A stretch of 64,000 bases of DNA from Rheinheimera riviphila (GTDB taxonomy: Bacteria; Pseudomonadota; Gammaproteobacteria; Enterobacterales; Alteromonadaceae): assembly GCF_004005945.1 (NCBI RefSeq), contig NZ_SACS01000002.1:62001-126000 (forward strand). The letters run 5' to 3'. Below the pieces are notes generated by a model, which was not told the origin of the DNA, did no database searches, and saw nothing but the letters and a program-made list of their open reading frames with translations. The translations under genes were made by a program, and so were the position numbers. Below, piece by piece: positions 23,589 through 31,923 of the stretch. Position 1 is the first letter of the stretch. Every line of letters begins with the position of its first letter.

Positions 23589-24650
23589 TCATTCAACGTC
23601 CAATAATGATTGATAGAGACGTTGCAACTGGCCAGCCACCTGGCTGACCAGGTATTGTTCGGAGTCTTGTCGGCCCGCCAGCTGCAACTGTAGGTAATCT
23701 GCGGCTGGCATGGTTAATAGCAGCTGAATTGAATCGAGTAGCTGTCGCTGCAACTGTGCTTCATCCTGCTGTGACAACATATAACCGCTGACGCCATGAT
23801 TAATTTGCGCTTGCGAGCCATCGGTATCCGTGGCAATCACCGGAGTGTAGCAGGCCATGGCTTCGGTCATCACCAAGCCAAAAGATTCATTGCGCGACAA
23901 GCTTAAAAAACAGCGGCTGTCCTGATAATAATGTTGCAGTTCGGCCGGGCTTTTTGGACTGAATAATAGCAACCCTGGATATTGCAACGCAGCGGTTGCC
24001 AGTTGCGAGCGATAACTACCCTGCCCAACCACCGCAATTTGCAGAGTCGGCACCGCAGCGAACAAAGCTGGCAACAATGCCAATAACCGGTCCATGCCTT
24101 TATTATGATCGAGGCTGCCGACATACAGCAGATCAAAGGTTTTTTCAGTACGCGATTTCAGCAAAGCCTCGCCAAACACCGGGTGAATGCCAGCTGGTAA
24201 CACCGTATTGGCAACCTGCTGATTAAAAAAACGTTGTTTAAGCTTCTCGCTGGTAAAAATCCAATAATCAACCGCTTTGGCCGCGAATTTATACCATGCC
24301 GATTCCGGCTGATATAAGTAGATATCGCTGCCATGGCAAGTGACGACAATTTTAACTTTTGGATTGCGCAGCCAGCGATAGGTTAATGCCAGCCAAATAG
24401 TGGGATAAAAATAGTGGACATGAATAAGATCAAAGGTGGTTCGACTCAGCACATAGCGGCCAAAAAACTGTAACCACAACACCGGATACTTCAACACTCG
24501 ATTAAGCAAAGAATCATTGTGCCAGCGCATATAAAAATAAGCGGGTTGCAGATCCAACAGTGCGTCCACCTGATTTTTGACAAACTGCCCCTGGAAAGGA
24601 GCTGACGGCTTTGGGCCCATGTTGGTTACAATCAGGATCTTCTTCTTCAT
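23589..24650 (-). CDS. Glycosyltransferase family 4 (GT-B fold)
   Basis: The 353-residue enzyme has the GT-B layout: an N-terminal acceptor domain opening MKKKILIVTNMGP with GQFVKNQV, HVHYFYP and CHGSDIYL, and a C-terminal donor domain with YVGSLDHNKGMDRLL and the E-x7-E motif ESFGLVMTE near 252-260. It is the first gene of the leftward polysaccharide operon, 62 bp before wecG, and diverges from wecA. Sugar and linkage are unknown; it probably extends the repeat unit after WecG. Confidence 0.9.
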   Translation of the reverse strand: MKKKILIVTNMGPKPSAPFQGQFVKNQVDALLDLQPAYFYMRWHNDSLLNRVLKYPVLWLQFFGRYVLSRTTFDLIHVHYFYPTIWLALTYRWLRNPKVKIVVTCHGSDIYLYQPESAWYKFAAKAVDYWIFTSEKLKQRFFNQQVANTVLPAGIHPVFGEALLKSRTEKTFDLLYVGSLDHNKGMDRLLALLPALFAAVPTLQIAVVGQGSYRSQLATAALQYPGLLLFSPKSPAELQHYYQDSRCFLSLSRNESFGLVMTEAMACYTPVIATDTDGSQAQINHGVSGYMLSQQDEAQLQRQLLDSIQLLLTMPAADYLQLQLAGRQDSEQYLVSQVAGQLQRLYQSLLDVE

Positions 24651-24836
24651 ACCGGCATCAATCAGAGCGCAATTGGCTGATCATACTGCGGAAGCTCAAC
24701 TAACAACAACTGCCACTCTGACAAATATCTGCGGTTGTACTGTGAATTATCGCGTCCTTGTGCTGAACGGGCAAAATTCAGGCTATTCAGCTCCTGCTTT
24801 CGTGAAAGCCAGATAGTAAGTCCGGATAACTTCACC

Positions 24837-24868
24837 TATAATCGGCGTTACAGAGGTCTTCAGACCTG
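24837..24868 (+). promoter_or_regulatory. Putative wecA promoter -10 and leader inverted repeat
   Basis: A perfect TATAAT at 24837-24842 has no good -35 at the right distance. It is followed by the inverted repeat AGGTCT-TC-AGACCT at 24854-24867, about 40 bases before the wecA ATG. It could be an operator or RNA hairpin; the function is a guess. Confidence 0.4.
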
Positions 24869-24905
24869 CAATAACAACAAAAATCAATTCTTTAGCGGAC
24901 TTTTT

Positions 24906-25985
24906 ATGCGTGAACACTTTGTGTTGTTTTCGACCACCTTTGTCCTCACCTTGCTTGCCATTTTTATCCTGATCCCACTGGCCCATAAAATTGGCCTGGT
25001 CGATAAGCCGCATGGTCGGAAACAACATGTTGGTTCTATTCCACTGATTGGCGGCATTTCGATATTTAGCGGTGTGGCAATTACCTTAGTTATTTTTGGC
25101 CTGCCGCAAGACAACCATTGGTACTATTTACTCTGCGGCGGCAGCATTGTGCTGCTGGGCGTGTTTGATGATTTCCTCGATTTAAGCGTCAAGCTGCGGT
25201 TGTGTGCGCAGCTGGTGATTGGCGCAGTGATGATCTACGGGCTGCAACTTTACGTCGGCAATCTGGGCGATTTGATTGGGCTGGGCGATATTAAACTTGG
25301 TTATCTCGGTATTCCTTTGACGCTGATCGCCGTCATTGCCGCCATCAATGCTTTTAATATGATTGACGGGATTGACGGCCTGGCCGGGATGCTCAGCGGT
25401 GTCAGTTTTGTGTCGCTGACGCTGATGATGGGCATTGGCGGTCAACTCGAACATGCGTTATTGCCGATGGTTTTAGTATTTGCACTTATTCCGTACTTAC
25501 TGTTTAACCTGGATTTAATTGGCAAAGGTAAAGGCAAAATCTTTATGGGTGATGCCGGCAGTATGCTGATTGGCTTGTCGGTGATTTGGCTACTGATTAT
25601 CGGTAGTCAAAGCAGTACCGCCAGTTTCCGGCCGGTCACTGCCCTTTGGATCATTGCAGTACCGCTGATGGATATGGTGGCGATTATGATCCGCCGTATG
25701 CGTAAAGGCCAGTCCCCTTTTATGGCCGATCGTGAGCACTTACATCACATCTTCTTACGGCTTGGTTTAACCTCGCGTCAGGCATTGGTGCTGATCACCA
25801 GCTTGGCCAGTATGCTGGCGACTATCGGCATTGTCGGTGAATATCTGATGGTGCCGGATCTGGTGATGCTGCTGCTGTTTTTAGTGATGTTCAGTCTTTA
25901 TTCACTGTCACTGCAATATATCTGGCGTATCACCCGTTTCATAAAACGCTACAAAGCGAAAAATCGTGCTAAAAAACATCCGTAA
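24906..25985 (+). CDS. wecA: UDP-GlcNAc:undecaprenyl-phosphate GlcNAc-1-phosphate transferase
   Basis: WecA starts lipid-linked glycan synthesis by moving GlcNAc-1-P to undecaprenyl phosphate in the inner membrane. The 359-residue protein has about 11 hydrophobic helices, the metal-binding FDDF near 87-90, NAFNMIDGIDGLAG (148-161) and the HIFLRLG-type motif in REHLHHIFLRLGL. The frame is open 57 codons further upstream, but that part is unlike the family; ATG 24906 gives the normal N-terminus although its ribosome site is weak. It opens the rightward operon and its end overlaps the next gene by 20 bp. Confidence 0.93.
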   Translation: MREHFVLFSTTFVLTLLAIFILIPLAHKIGLVDKPHGRKQHVGSIPLIGGISIFSGVAITLVIFGLPQDNHWYYLLCGGSIVLLGVFDDFLDLSVKLRLCAQLVIGAVMIYGLQLYVGNLGDLIGLGDIKLGYLGIPLTLIAVIAAINAFNMIDGIDGLAGMLSGVSFVSLTLMMGIGGQLEHALLPMVLVFALIPYLLFNLDLIGKGKGKIFMGDAGSMLIGLSVIWLLIIGSQSSTASFRPVTALWIIAVPLMDMVAIMIRRMRKGQSPFMADREHLHHIFLRLGLTSRQALVLITSLASMLATIGIVGEYLMVPDLVMLLLFLVMFSLYSLSLQYIWRITRFIKRYKAKNRAKKHP

Positions 25986-27282
25986 ACTGCTGCAAGCGCG
26001 CGCCATCATTATGTTGATGGAGCGCTTTTTCCGCTTGGGCGCCGGCGCGATTATTACCTTTATGGTGGCGAGGATGCTCGGTGACGAAGCGCTGGGTACC
26101 TATGGCGTGGTGATGGTTTGGGCCGCCTTTTTGGCGCCGCTGTCCGGCATGGGGCTGAATAATCTGGTGCAGAAAATGGCCAGTAGCCAGAGCTCAGCGG
26201 AACAGTCGCGGGTATATTTACAAACCGCATTGTGGTTACGTCTGTTATCCGGCGTCTTGTTTGGCGGCTTGATGATTCTCGGATTTGCCCTGTTTTATCC
26301 GCACTATTTCCAGTCAGGTCCATGGCAAATCAGTACCTTGTTTATGCTACAAACATTCAGCGCCATGATGTTATGTGAGTATGAACAAAATTACCGTGGC
26401 CATTTCCGGGCTGTAGCCCTGTCCAAAGTGCTGGTTTCAGTGCTGACACTAGCAGCAAGGATTATTGCGCTGATATACGGTGCCGGCATCGACATGTTGC
26501 TACTGGTGGTTGGGATCGAGTTTCTGCTGACCGGTGTGATGCAGTATTACTGGTATCGTCGGTATGCAGCGGATGAACCAGGTTTACAGCTGCGCTGGTT
26601 GCAGTGGTCCGCCGCAAAAGCGTTGTTAGCCCGCTCCAGCTGGATTTGGATGTCAGCCATTGTCTCAGTCATTTATCTGAAAATTGACACCATTATGATT
26701 GAGCAAATGATCGGGATCGCTGCCACAGGTCAGTACACCGCTGTCGCCCGACTTTCAGAACTTTGGTATGTCATCCCAGCGACACTAGCGGCCCGGTATT
26801 ACCCCGATTTATTAAAAGCTTACCATCAGAGCTGGGACGGTTATCTCTGGATCCTGAAAAAACGCAGCATCCAGTTTTTTGCATTGGCGGTGGTGATTGC
26901 CATCGCGATGACGCTGACCGCCAAGTGGATTATGTTACTGGCCTATGGCGAGAAGTTTGTGGAGTCGGCCACAGTGCTGCAAATCCATGTCTGGGCTGGC
27001 TGTTTTATTTTCGTGCGGGCGCTGATTAGCCAACATCTGATCATTACCGGCAATGAGCCGTTAAGTTTATTAAGCCACGGTGTAGGCGCTATTTTAAATG
27101 TGCTGCTGAATATGTGGCTCATTCCGATTTATGGCATCGAAGGTGCCGCCTGGGCGACGCTGATTTCCTATGCGTATGCCTCGTTTTTCTTTTTGTTGTT
27201 CGCCAAAAGTACCAGGACGCATTTATGGCAGCTTTGCAAAGTCAAAGCCAAGCCAGCTGCACCTGCTGTGACACCGGAGTAA
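25966..27282 (+). CDS. Oligosaccharide flippase family protein (second Wzx-like)
   Basis: The 438-residue protein has about 12-14 hydrophobic helices and the MOP-superfamily opening ERFFRLGAGAIITFMVARMLGDEALGTYGVV, typical of O-antigen and teichuronic-acid type flippases. It starts with GTG inside the wecA 3' end (20-bp overlap), implying translational coupling. It differs from the flippase at 18406-19665, so the locus codes for two separate exporters, perhaps for two glycans or for a lipid-linked modification. A nitroreductase-like gene follows after 6 bp. Confidence 0.85.
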   Translation: MLKNIRKLLQARAIIMLMERFFRLGAGAIITFMVARMLGDEALGTYGVVMVWAAFLAPLSGMGLNNLVQKMASSQSSAEQSRVYLQTALWLRLLSGVLFGGLMILGFALFYPHYFQSGPWQISTLFMLQTFSAMMLCEYEQNYRGHFRAVALSKVLVSVLTLAARIIALIYGAGIDMLLLVVGIEFLLTGVMQYYWYRRYAADEPGLQLRWLQWSAAKALLARSSWIWMSAIVSVIYLKIDTIMIEQMIGIAATGQYTAVARLSELWYVIPATLAARYYPDLLKAYHQSWDGYLWILKKRSIQFFALAVVIAIAMTLTAKWIMLLAYGEKFVESATVLQIHVWAGCFIFVRALISQHLIITGNEPLSLLSHGVGAILNVLLNMWLIPIYGIEGAAWATLISYAYASFFFLLFAKSTRTHLWQLCKVKAKPAAPAVTPE

Positions 27283-27288
27283 GAATTT

Positions 27289-28350
27289 GTGATCAAGAAG
27301 CTCATCCATCGTGTGTACGCCCGTCTGGATTTAATGTTGCTGCCACTGGCAGCACGCAACCGTAAATTCGCTGGCGTCTATTACGCTTTTTTTAACCCGC
27401 ATTTTCGCCGTGAGATGCACGCCACTGCTGCCGGTCGCCAGCACTATCGGCTGCATGAAGAAAGTTCAACCATCGCCACCGTGATTATCCGCCGTAATAT
27501 CCACCGGCTGGAAAAAGGGTTAAGTATGGTGCCGCGCAAAAGCTTGTTTGCGCTGGATTATATCGATGAAACCCTGACTGCCCTTGGCAATCTGCTGCAA
27601 GACGACGCGGTGGATTTGGTACTGCTGAAATATGCGCATGATGTGCTGGAAAGTTATTTTGCGGTGACGCAGTGGCCTGAGGCCGCGCCGCAACCGTTGT
27701 TATATCAGCAACTGAGTCTGCAGGTTAAACCCAAACTGGCGGCGCAGCAGGCTGCAAGTTGCCAGCAACAACGGTTAGCGGCTCCAGCGCCATATCAGAC
27801 CCGCCCGCGCGCAGCCATTTCATATGACGAATTTTTAATCCTCTGCCAGCAACGTTGTTCGGTACGGACTTTCCTGCCAAAACCGGTACCTAAAGATGTG
27901 CTGGAGCAAGCAGTCGCCGCGGCTAGTCAGGCGCCAAGTGCTTGTAACCGCCAGCCATTTCGTTATGTGGCAGCGATGGAGCAACCGGTATTGAACAAAC
28001 TGGCCAATTTGCCGATGGGCACCGCCGGTTATGCCGATGGTTTGCCTTGTGTACTGGCGGTGGTTGGTGACTTAAGTGCATATCCGTTTGAACGGGACCG
28101 CCATGTGATTTACATTGATGCCAGCCTCGCCAATATGCAATTGATGCTGGCGCTGGAAACTTTAGGTCTGGCTTCATGCTCTATTAACTGGCCGGACATT
28201 GAAAATTACGAAATTAAAATTGCCAAATTGCTGAAACTGCAGCCGTTTGAACGCGTGGTGATGCTCATTGCGGTCGGATATCCGGATCCGGATGCGCTGA
28301 TCCCACACTCTGAAAAGAAATCTCCAGCTGGATTACTCAGTTATGTCTGA
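27289..28350 (+). CDS. Nitroreductase-family protein with extra N-terminal domain
   Basis: The 353-residue protein has a C-terminal nitroreductase-like FMN domain (about 183-340) with RCSVRTFLPKPVPKDVL (189-205) and QAPSACNRQPFR (214-225), the usual FMN-phosphate and isoalloxazine contacts, and a basic N-terminal half of about 180 residues (RRNIHRLEKGLSM near 68-80) that I do not recognise. The GTG start lies 6 bp after the flippase, and its end overlaps the pyruvyl transferase by 8 bp. Tight coupling to glycan genes argues against xenobiotic reduction and for a redox step on a sugar or lipid carrier; that is inference. Confidence 0.8.
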   Translation: MIKKLIHRVYARLDLMLLPLAARNRKFAGVYYAFFNPHFRREMHATAAGRQHYRLHEESSTIATVIIRRNIHRLEKGLSMVPRKSLFALDYIDETLTALGNLLQDDAVDLVLLKYAHDVLESYFAVTQWPEAAPQPLLYQQLSLQVKPKLAAQQAASCQQQRLAAPAPYQTRPRAAISYDEFLILCQQRCSVRTFLPKPVPKDVLEQAVAAASQAPSACNRQPFRYVAAMEQPVLNKLANLPMGTAGYADGLPCVLAVVGDLSAYPFERDRHVIYIDASLANMQLMLALETLGLASCSINWPDIENYEIKIAKLLKLQPFERVVMLIAVGYPDPDALIPHSEKKSPAGLLSYV

Positions 28351-29509
28351 TGCAAAAACATTAAAAATTGAAGTCAAAGGCGTGCAATTTCGCAATAAAG
28401 GCGCTTACCTGATGCTGCTGGGTTGCTTACAGGGTTTGCAGCAACTTGGCCGGCCATTTGAGCTGGTGTTATCGCCAGGACCAAACCTGCCCTACCGCGA
28501 ACGCGCGCAGCTAGGCGCCTGGCAAAAACTGTCGTTCCGCCGCAAAAGCATCGATTTAACGCCTTGGTTTGGTAAGTTGCCACAAGCCATCCGCAATACC
28601 TTTGCCCGGTATGGCATTGTCACCGAGCGTGATGTGGATGTGATTTTAGAAGCCTCTGGTTTTGCTTATGGCGACCAGTGGCCGCTGCAGTTTTTGCAAA
28701 ATACTGCGCGTGAAGTGAAACGTTTTGGCGAAGCTGGAAAACCTTTTATCTTTATGCCACAAGCTTTTGGACCTTTTCAGTCGGCCGAAAGTAAAGCGGC
28801 GATGCGCGACATTATCACCCATGCGCGGTTGGTATTTGTGCGCGATCCGGTCTCTTTGGAGCATGTGAAATCCTGTATTGATGTGCTGCCGGACTCCGTG
28901 GTGCTGACGCCAGACTTTACTGTGGGCCTCAAAGGCAATACCGCGGCAGAATTACCGGCCATTGATGGTCCTTTTGCCGCGCTAATTCCCAACAATAAAG
29001 TGATTTCAAAGTTCAACCACGCCAACGCCGAAGCGCAGCGTACCCGCTATGTGGAAGCTTTTGCCGCAGCGGCCAATCAGCTCACTGAGCTTGGCATGCA
29101 AGTGGTGTTGGTCAATCACGAAGGCAAAGAAGATGACTTGCTGTGCAAAGAAATCGCTTTGCTGGCGCCTTGCCAAATCATCGCGATTGAAGACCCACTT
29201 GCGGTCAAAGCCTTTATCGGTAAAGCAGAGCTTGCGGTTAGCTCCCGTTTTCACGGCGCTATTAATGCGTTAAGCCAGGGCGTACCTTGTATCGCCACCA
29301 GCTGGAGCCATAAATATCACGCTATGATGACCGACTTTGGCATGGCTGATTATTGTATCGAGCAGTTATCGGCTTTGACTTTGACGCAGAAGATCTCTGA
29401 ACTGATGGCCAATAAAGCGCAAATTCAACCGGTGCTGGCCGAAAACTCAGCCGCGCTGAAAGCGAAAAACCAGCTGATGTGGCAAAAGTTATGGGCTGAG
29501 CTGAAGTAA
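28343..29509 (+). CDS. Polysaccharide pyruvyl transferase family protein
   Basis: Members such as CsaB transfer pyruvate from phosphoenolpyruvate to a sugar, forming an acidic ketal on a surface glycan. The 388-residue product begins VKGVQFRNKGAYLMLLGCL, has FMPQAFGPFQSAESK and HARLVFVRDPVS in the middle and the conserved SSRFHGAINALSQGVPCIATSWSHKY near 303-328. It is the last gene of the rightward operon, overlapping the nitroreductase-like gene by 8 bp, and ends before a good terminator. Pyruvylation of the WecA/WecG-initiated glycan is the likely job. Confidence 0.88.
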   Translation: MSDAKTLKIEVKGVQFRNKGAYLMLLGCLQGLQQLGRPFELVLSPGPNLPYRERAQLGAWQKLSFRRKSIDLTPWFGKLPQAIRNTFARYGIVTERDVDVILEASGFAYGDQWPLQFLQNTAREVKRFGEAGKPFIFMPQAFGPFQSAESKAAMRDIITHARLVFVRDPVSLEHVKSCIDVLPDSVVLTPDFTVGLKGNTAAELPAIDGPFAALIPNNKVISKFNHANAEAQRTRYVEAFAAAANQLTELGMQVVLVNHEGKEDDLLCKEIALLAPCQIIAIEDPLAVKAFIGKAELAVSSRFHGAINALSQGVPCIATSWSHKYHAMMTDFGMADYCIEQLSALTLTQKISELMANKAQIQPVLAENSAALKAKNQLMWQKLWAELK

Positions 29510-29532
29510 TAGTCGCAATTTTGTTGCGTGAT

Positions 29533-29566
29533 AAAAGTCGGCAACTGATGTTCGCCGACTTTTTTA
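29533..29566 (+). terminator. Terminator of the wecA operon
   Basis: The 10-bp stem AAAAGTCGGC/GCCGACTTTT (29533-29542 with 29554-29563) is followed by TTT. It ends the rightward polysaccharide operon. Confidence 0.82.
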
Positions 29567-29635
29567 TTTTGTTGCGTGCGACGATTATAAATCTTTGATT
29601 AAAAATTTAAAATTTGATTTATGAGGCATTCCAAA

Positions 29636-29675
29636 CCGTAGGTCGGATAAGCGAAGCGCCATCCGACATCCCGCC
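29636..29675. repeat. REP-like palindrome
   Basis: GTAGGTCGGATAAGCG followed by AAGCGCCATCCGACAT forms an imperfect hairpin (GTCGGAT / ATCCGAC) of the REP/BIME kind common in proteobacterial intergenic DNA. It lies 130 bp after the pyruvyl transferase gene. Confidence 0.7.
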
Positions 29676-29734
29676 GTTAAACATGTCACCGCAATCCGCG
29701 CCGAAACTCCTTGCCGCGCTATGATCACCAAATA

Positions 29735-29827
29735 GAACCAACCACCAGCAACTACGCCGTTCGCCCGTTCGCACCTCCGGCGCTCACTCTTGAATGCTCA
29801 CTCTGTAGTTCCCGGCGTTTGGTTCTT
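29735..29827. repeat. Imperfect inverted-repeat element, about 93 bp
   Basis: The left arm AGAACCAA...AACTAC...CGCCG and the right arm CGGCG...GTAGTT...TTGGTTCTT are inverted and interrupted. No other copy was seen in this window. It sits in a 560-bp gene-free stretch between the pyruvyl transferase and lepB-like genes. Confidence 0.55.
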
Positions 29828-29920
29828 GCTGCGAAATTTTAATTTCAACATGATCCCCGAAAAACAACCGTAGGGCGTCACTCACCGCGTCAGCGGTAGT
29901 GCGCCTAATGGTGGTTTAAA

Positions 29921-30056
29921 AAACAGACAAAGGGTCAAGTCTTGCCTTTTGCCTCGTCTTAGCAACCGAGCAAATAAGCAAAAAAACAGACAAAGGGTCA
30001 AGTCTTGCCTTTTGCCTCGTCTTAGCCACCGACCAAATAAGCAAAAAGCAAGACCT
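29921..30056. repeat. Tandem pair of CAAGTCTTGCC palindromic repeats, 63-bp period
   Basis: Two nearly identical units (about 29921-29983 and 29984-30056) share ACAGACAAAGGGTCAAGTC, CTTGCCTTTTGCCTCGTC and CAAATAAGC. The second closes with GCAAAAAGCAAGACC, the inverse of its start GGTCAAGTCTTGCCTTTTGC. A third copy at 31154-31223 lies in the same orientation on the other side of the lepB-like gene. Such ends are often seen near RAYT-mobilised REP sequences, but no transposase is present here. Confidence 0.8.
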
Positions 30057-30069
30057 ACACTCATGGAAG

Positions 30070-30993
30070 TTACTCGATCGTGCCCAGACGCTCAAAACGT
30101 ACACCAATAGGGATCCCGGCCGGTAACCAGTGATTTGGATCTTCACTGAATTCGAAACTCATCCATTTTAACACTGCTTTGCCTACCAAATTTTGCTCAG
30201 GGACAAATCCCCAGAATCGACTGTCATGGCTATGATCCCGATTATCGCCGAGCACAAAATAATGGCTATCTGGCACAATGAATTCGCCTGTATCATTCCC
30301 AGGCTGACGATAATAATTGTGGATAGCTTCTGGCAACAAGGTGTTTTGTAGAATGCCGTATTGACCCGCCGGACCTTGTTCAACAAAGCGTTTTAGTGGA
30401 TATGGACCGACAAAAAAATCACCTTCGGATTTGAACTCCTGATGCATTGGTTCCAACACCGGACAAGCCTGTGCTGAGGAGTTGTCACAACGCTTTTTGA
30501 TATATAACTGTTTGTTTTTATAAACAATACGATCGCCAGGTAACCCTATCACCCGTTTGATAAAATCAACTGTTGGCTGCTGCGGGTTTTTAAATACCGC
30601 CACATCACCATGCTGTGGTTTACCGGTTTCAAGCAAGGTCGTTCGCCATACCGGATCTTTTACATCATAGGAATATTTCTCAACCAGAATAAAATCGCCG
30701 TCCAACAGCGTTGGCATCATCGAGTCAGACGGAATCTGAAATGGTTCGTACAAAAAGGAGCGAAGAATAGTAATCACCGCAATTATCGGAAATATCGATT
30801 GGGCGGTTTCTGCAAGATAAGACTGCGGTGCAATATGATGTTTAGCATCGTCGGTGAGCGTGCTACCGGCTGCCCTTTCAGCCTGCACCAAAATTAAATT
30901 CCGTTTTGGTGCCAGTACCACGGCATCAAACAGCCAAATCAAACCACTACTAATCGTAAGTGCGACTAAAAAAATTGCAAAATACCCTGCCAT
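30070..30993 (-). CDS. Signal peptidase I (LepB-type), apparently an extra or relocated copy
   Basis: Signal peptidase I removes signal peptides at the periplasmic face of the inner membrane. The 307-residue protein has two N-terminal membrane segments (about 5-27 and 66-82), the catalytic Ser91 in QIPSDSMMPTLLDGDFILVE, Lys146 in DFIKRVIGLPGDRI and box E GDNRDHSHDSR at 249-259; all are intact. The residue before the serine is Asp where the enterobacterial LepB has Gly. It is not next to lepA/rnc, the usual partners, and lies between direct copies of a palindromic repeat, so I infer a transferred paralogue; whether another lepB exists cannot be seen. Confidence 0.9.
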   Translation of the reverse strand: MAGYFAIFLVALTISSGLIWLFDAVVLAPKRNLILVQAERAAGSTLTDDAKHHIAPQSYLAETAQSIFPIIAVITILRSFLYEPFQIPSDSMMPTLLDGDFILVEKYSYDVKDPVWRTTLLETGKPQHGDVAVFKNPQQPTVDFIKRVIGLPGDRIVYKNKQLYIKKRCDNSSAQACPVLEPMHQEFKSEGDFFVGPYPLKRFVEQGPAGQYGILQNTLLPEAIHNYYRQPGNDTGEFIVPDSHYFVLGDNRDHSHDSRFWGFVPEQNLVGKAVLKWMSFEFSEDPNHWLPAGIPIGVRFERLGTIE

Positions 30994-31153
30994 GAAAAAT
31001 CCTGTACTGGTTGCGGCCCGATGGGGACTGTCGATAAGTTAATGTCGACAAAGCAATAGCTTACCGTTGATTTGATCAGAACAGTGCAAATGGTATTCAA
31101 TAATATTGTTACCAGCTGTAACACTAGGGGTCAGGGATGCTGGAGTCATCACA

Positions 31154-31223
31154 AGGGGTTAAGTCTTGCCTTTTGCTTCGCCTTAGCTATCGAGTAAATA
31201 AGCAAAAAGCAAGACCTGCCCCC
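31154..31223. repeat. Third copy of the CAAGTCTTGCC palindromic repeat
   Basis: AAGTCTTGCCTTTTGCTTCG at the left and AAGCAAAAAGCAAGACCTGC at the right are inverted arms around CTTAGCTATCGAGTAAAT. It matches the tandem units at 29921-30056 in the same orientation. A half copy, TGCAAGACCTGACGC, is at 31301-31315. The 332-bp gap 30994-31325 holds nothing else recognisable apart from the presumed lepB-like promoter. Confidence 0.78.
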
Positions 31224-31325
31224 CATCGTGCAATAATTCAGGACGCCGTTAGCCAGATCATATTTGCCAAAAGTCATAAATAGTTTAATTAGGCACGGTG
31301 CAAGACCTGACGCTATGAGTTCAAG

Positions 31326-31923
31326 CTAATTCAAATCTATTTCAGGGTGATCCGTAATCCCATACATTTCCTCCAAGAGTTTTCTATAAAACTCCAGAGG
31401 AGGCATTTTCATTTCAGCTCTTCGTTCATCAACTGTTGTTGGATCATCAATTGGTTTGAAAATTACTTTGCCATCGCGAATATCAGCTTGCGTCCCATAG
31501 CGCTGCTGCTGACCTTTGCTAATAAGTACTCGATCAGTGAGAAGGGCGACCTCTTGACCTGAAACACCGTCGCCATTTAAGTATGCCTGTTTCAAAACAG
31601 GTAACATTCGTTCTTTTAATTCATTATCTGGCGAATGTTGAATAATTAAGAATGCAGCGCCGATACCATCTATTCCAACTTCTGCTTTGCTGAACCAAGC
31701 ACGATTACTGAGCATGGATTTTAGCTTTGAAGTATTTTTTTCATCTATTGCCGAAACCTTATCCAGTAGTTCTTTCGGAGCTTTATCCCAACCCGCTTCT
31801 CCGAGTTCTTTACGTATGGATTGATCCAATTCAGCCATCGTTAGCAGCTGTTTTTGTAAGGCTTGATTTATTTCAGCAGACGCACCAAAAGAGAGCAATA
31901 AAAGTAAAAAAAATCAATCGCAT
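31326..31923 (-). CDS. DUF6624-like secreted protein, signal peptide frameshifted at an A8 tract
   Basis: The main frame (31326-31898) encodes about 190 residues with ALQKQLLTMAELDQSIRKEL, AAFLIIQHSPDNE, ALLTDRVLISKGQQQRYGTQ and a late PIDDPTTVDERRAEM, a layout I associate with DUF6624; function unknown. An ATG at 31923-31921 with AAGGAA eight bases upstream starts MRLIFF but runs into another frame at eight A (31906-31913). With seven A the join would read MRLIFFLLLLLSFGASA then EINQ, a textbook signal peptide. So this is a frameshift, a slippage-controlled gene, or a base-call error; a TTG at 31898 is the only in-frame start otherwise. The region is AT-rich compared with its neighbours. Confidence 0.65.

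Noticed and set aside
24735-24905. Longer N-terminus for wecA
   Set aside because: The 57 extra residues are unlike WecA and cover the putative promoter and inverted repeat.
29921-30056. Possible CRISPR array from the tandem repeat
   Set aside because: Only two units with no variable spacers, each itself palindromic, and no cas genes nearby.
29882-30146. Open frames across the 63-bp tandem repeat
   Set aside because: They only translate the repeat units twice (RRGKRQDLTLCLF) and overlap the end of the signal peptidase gene.
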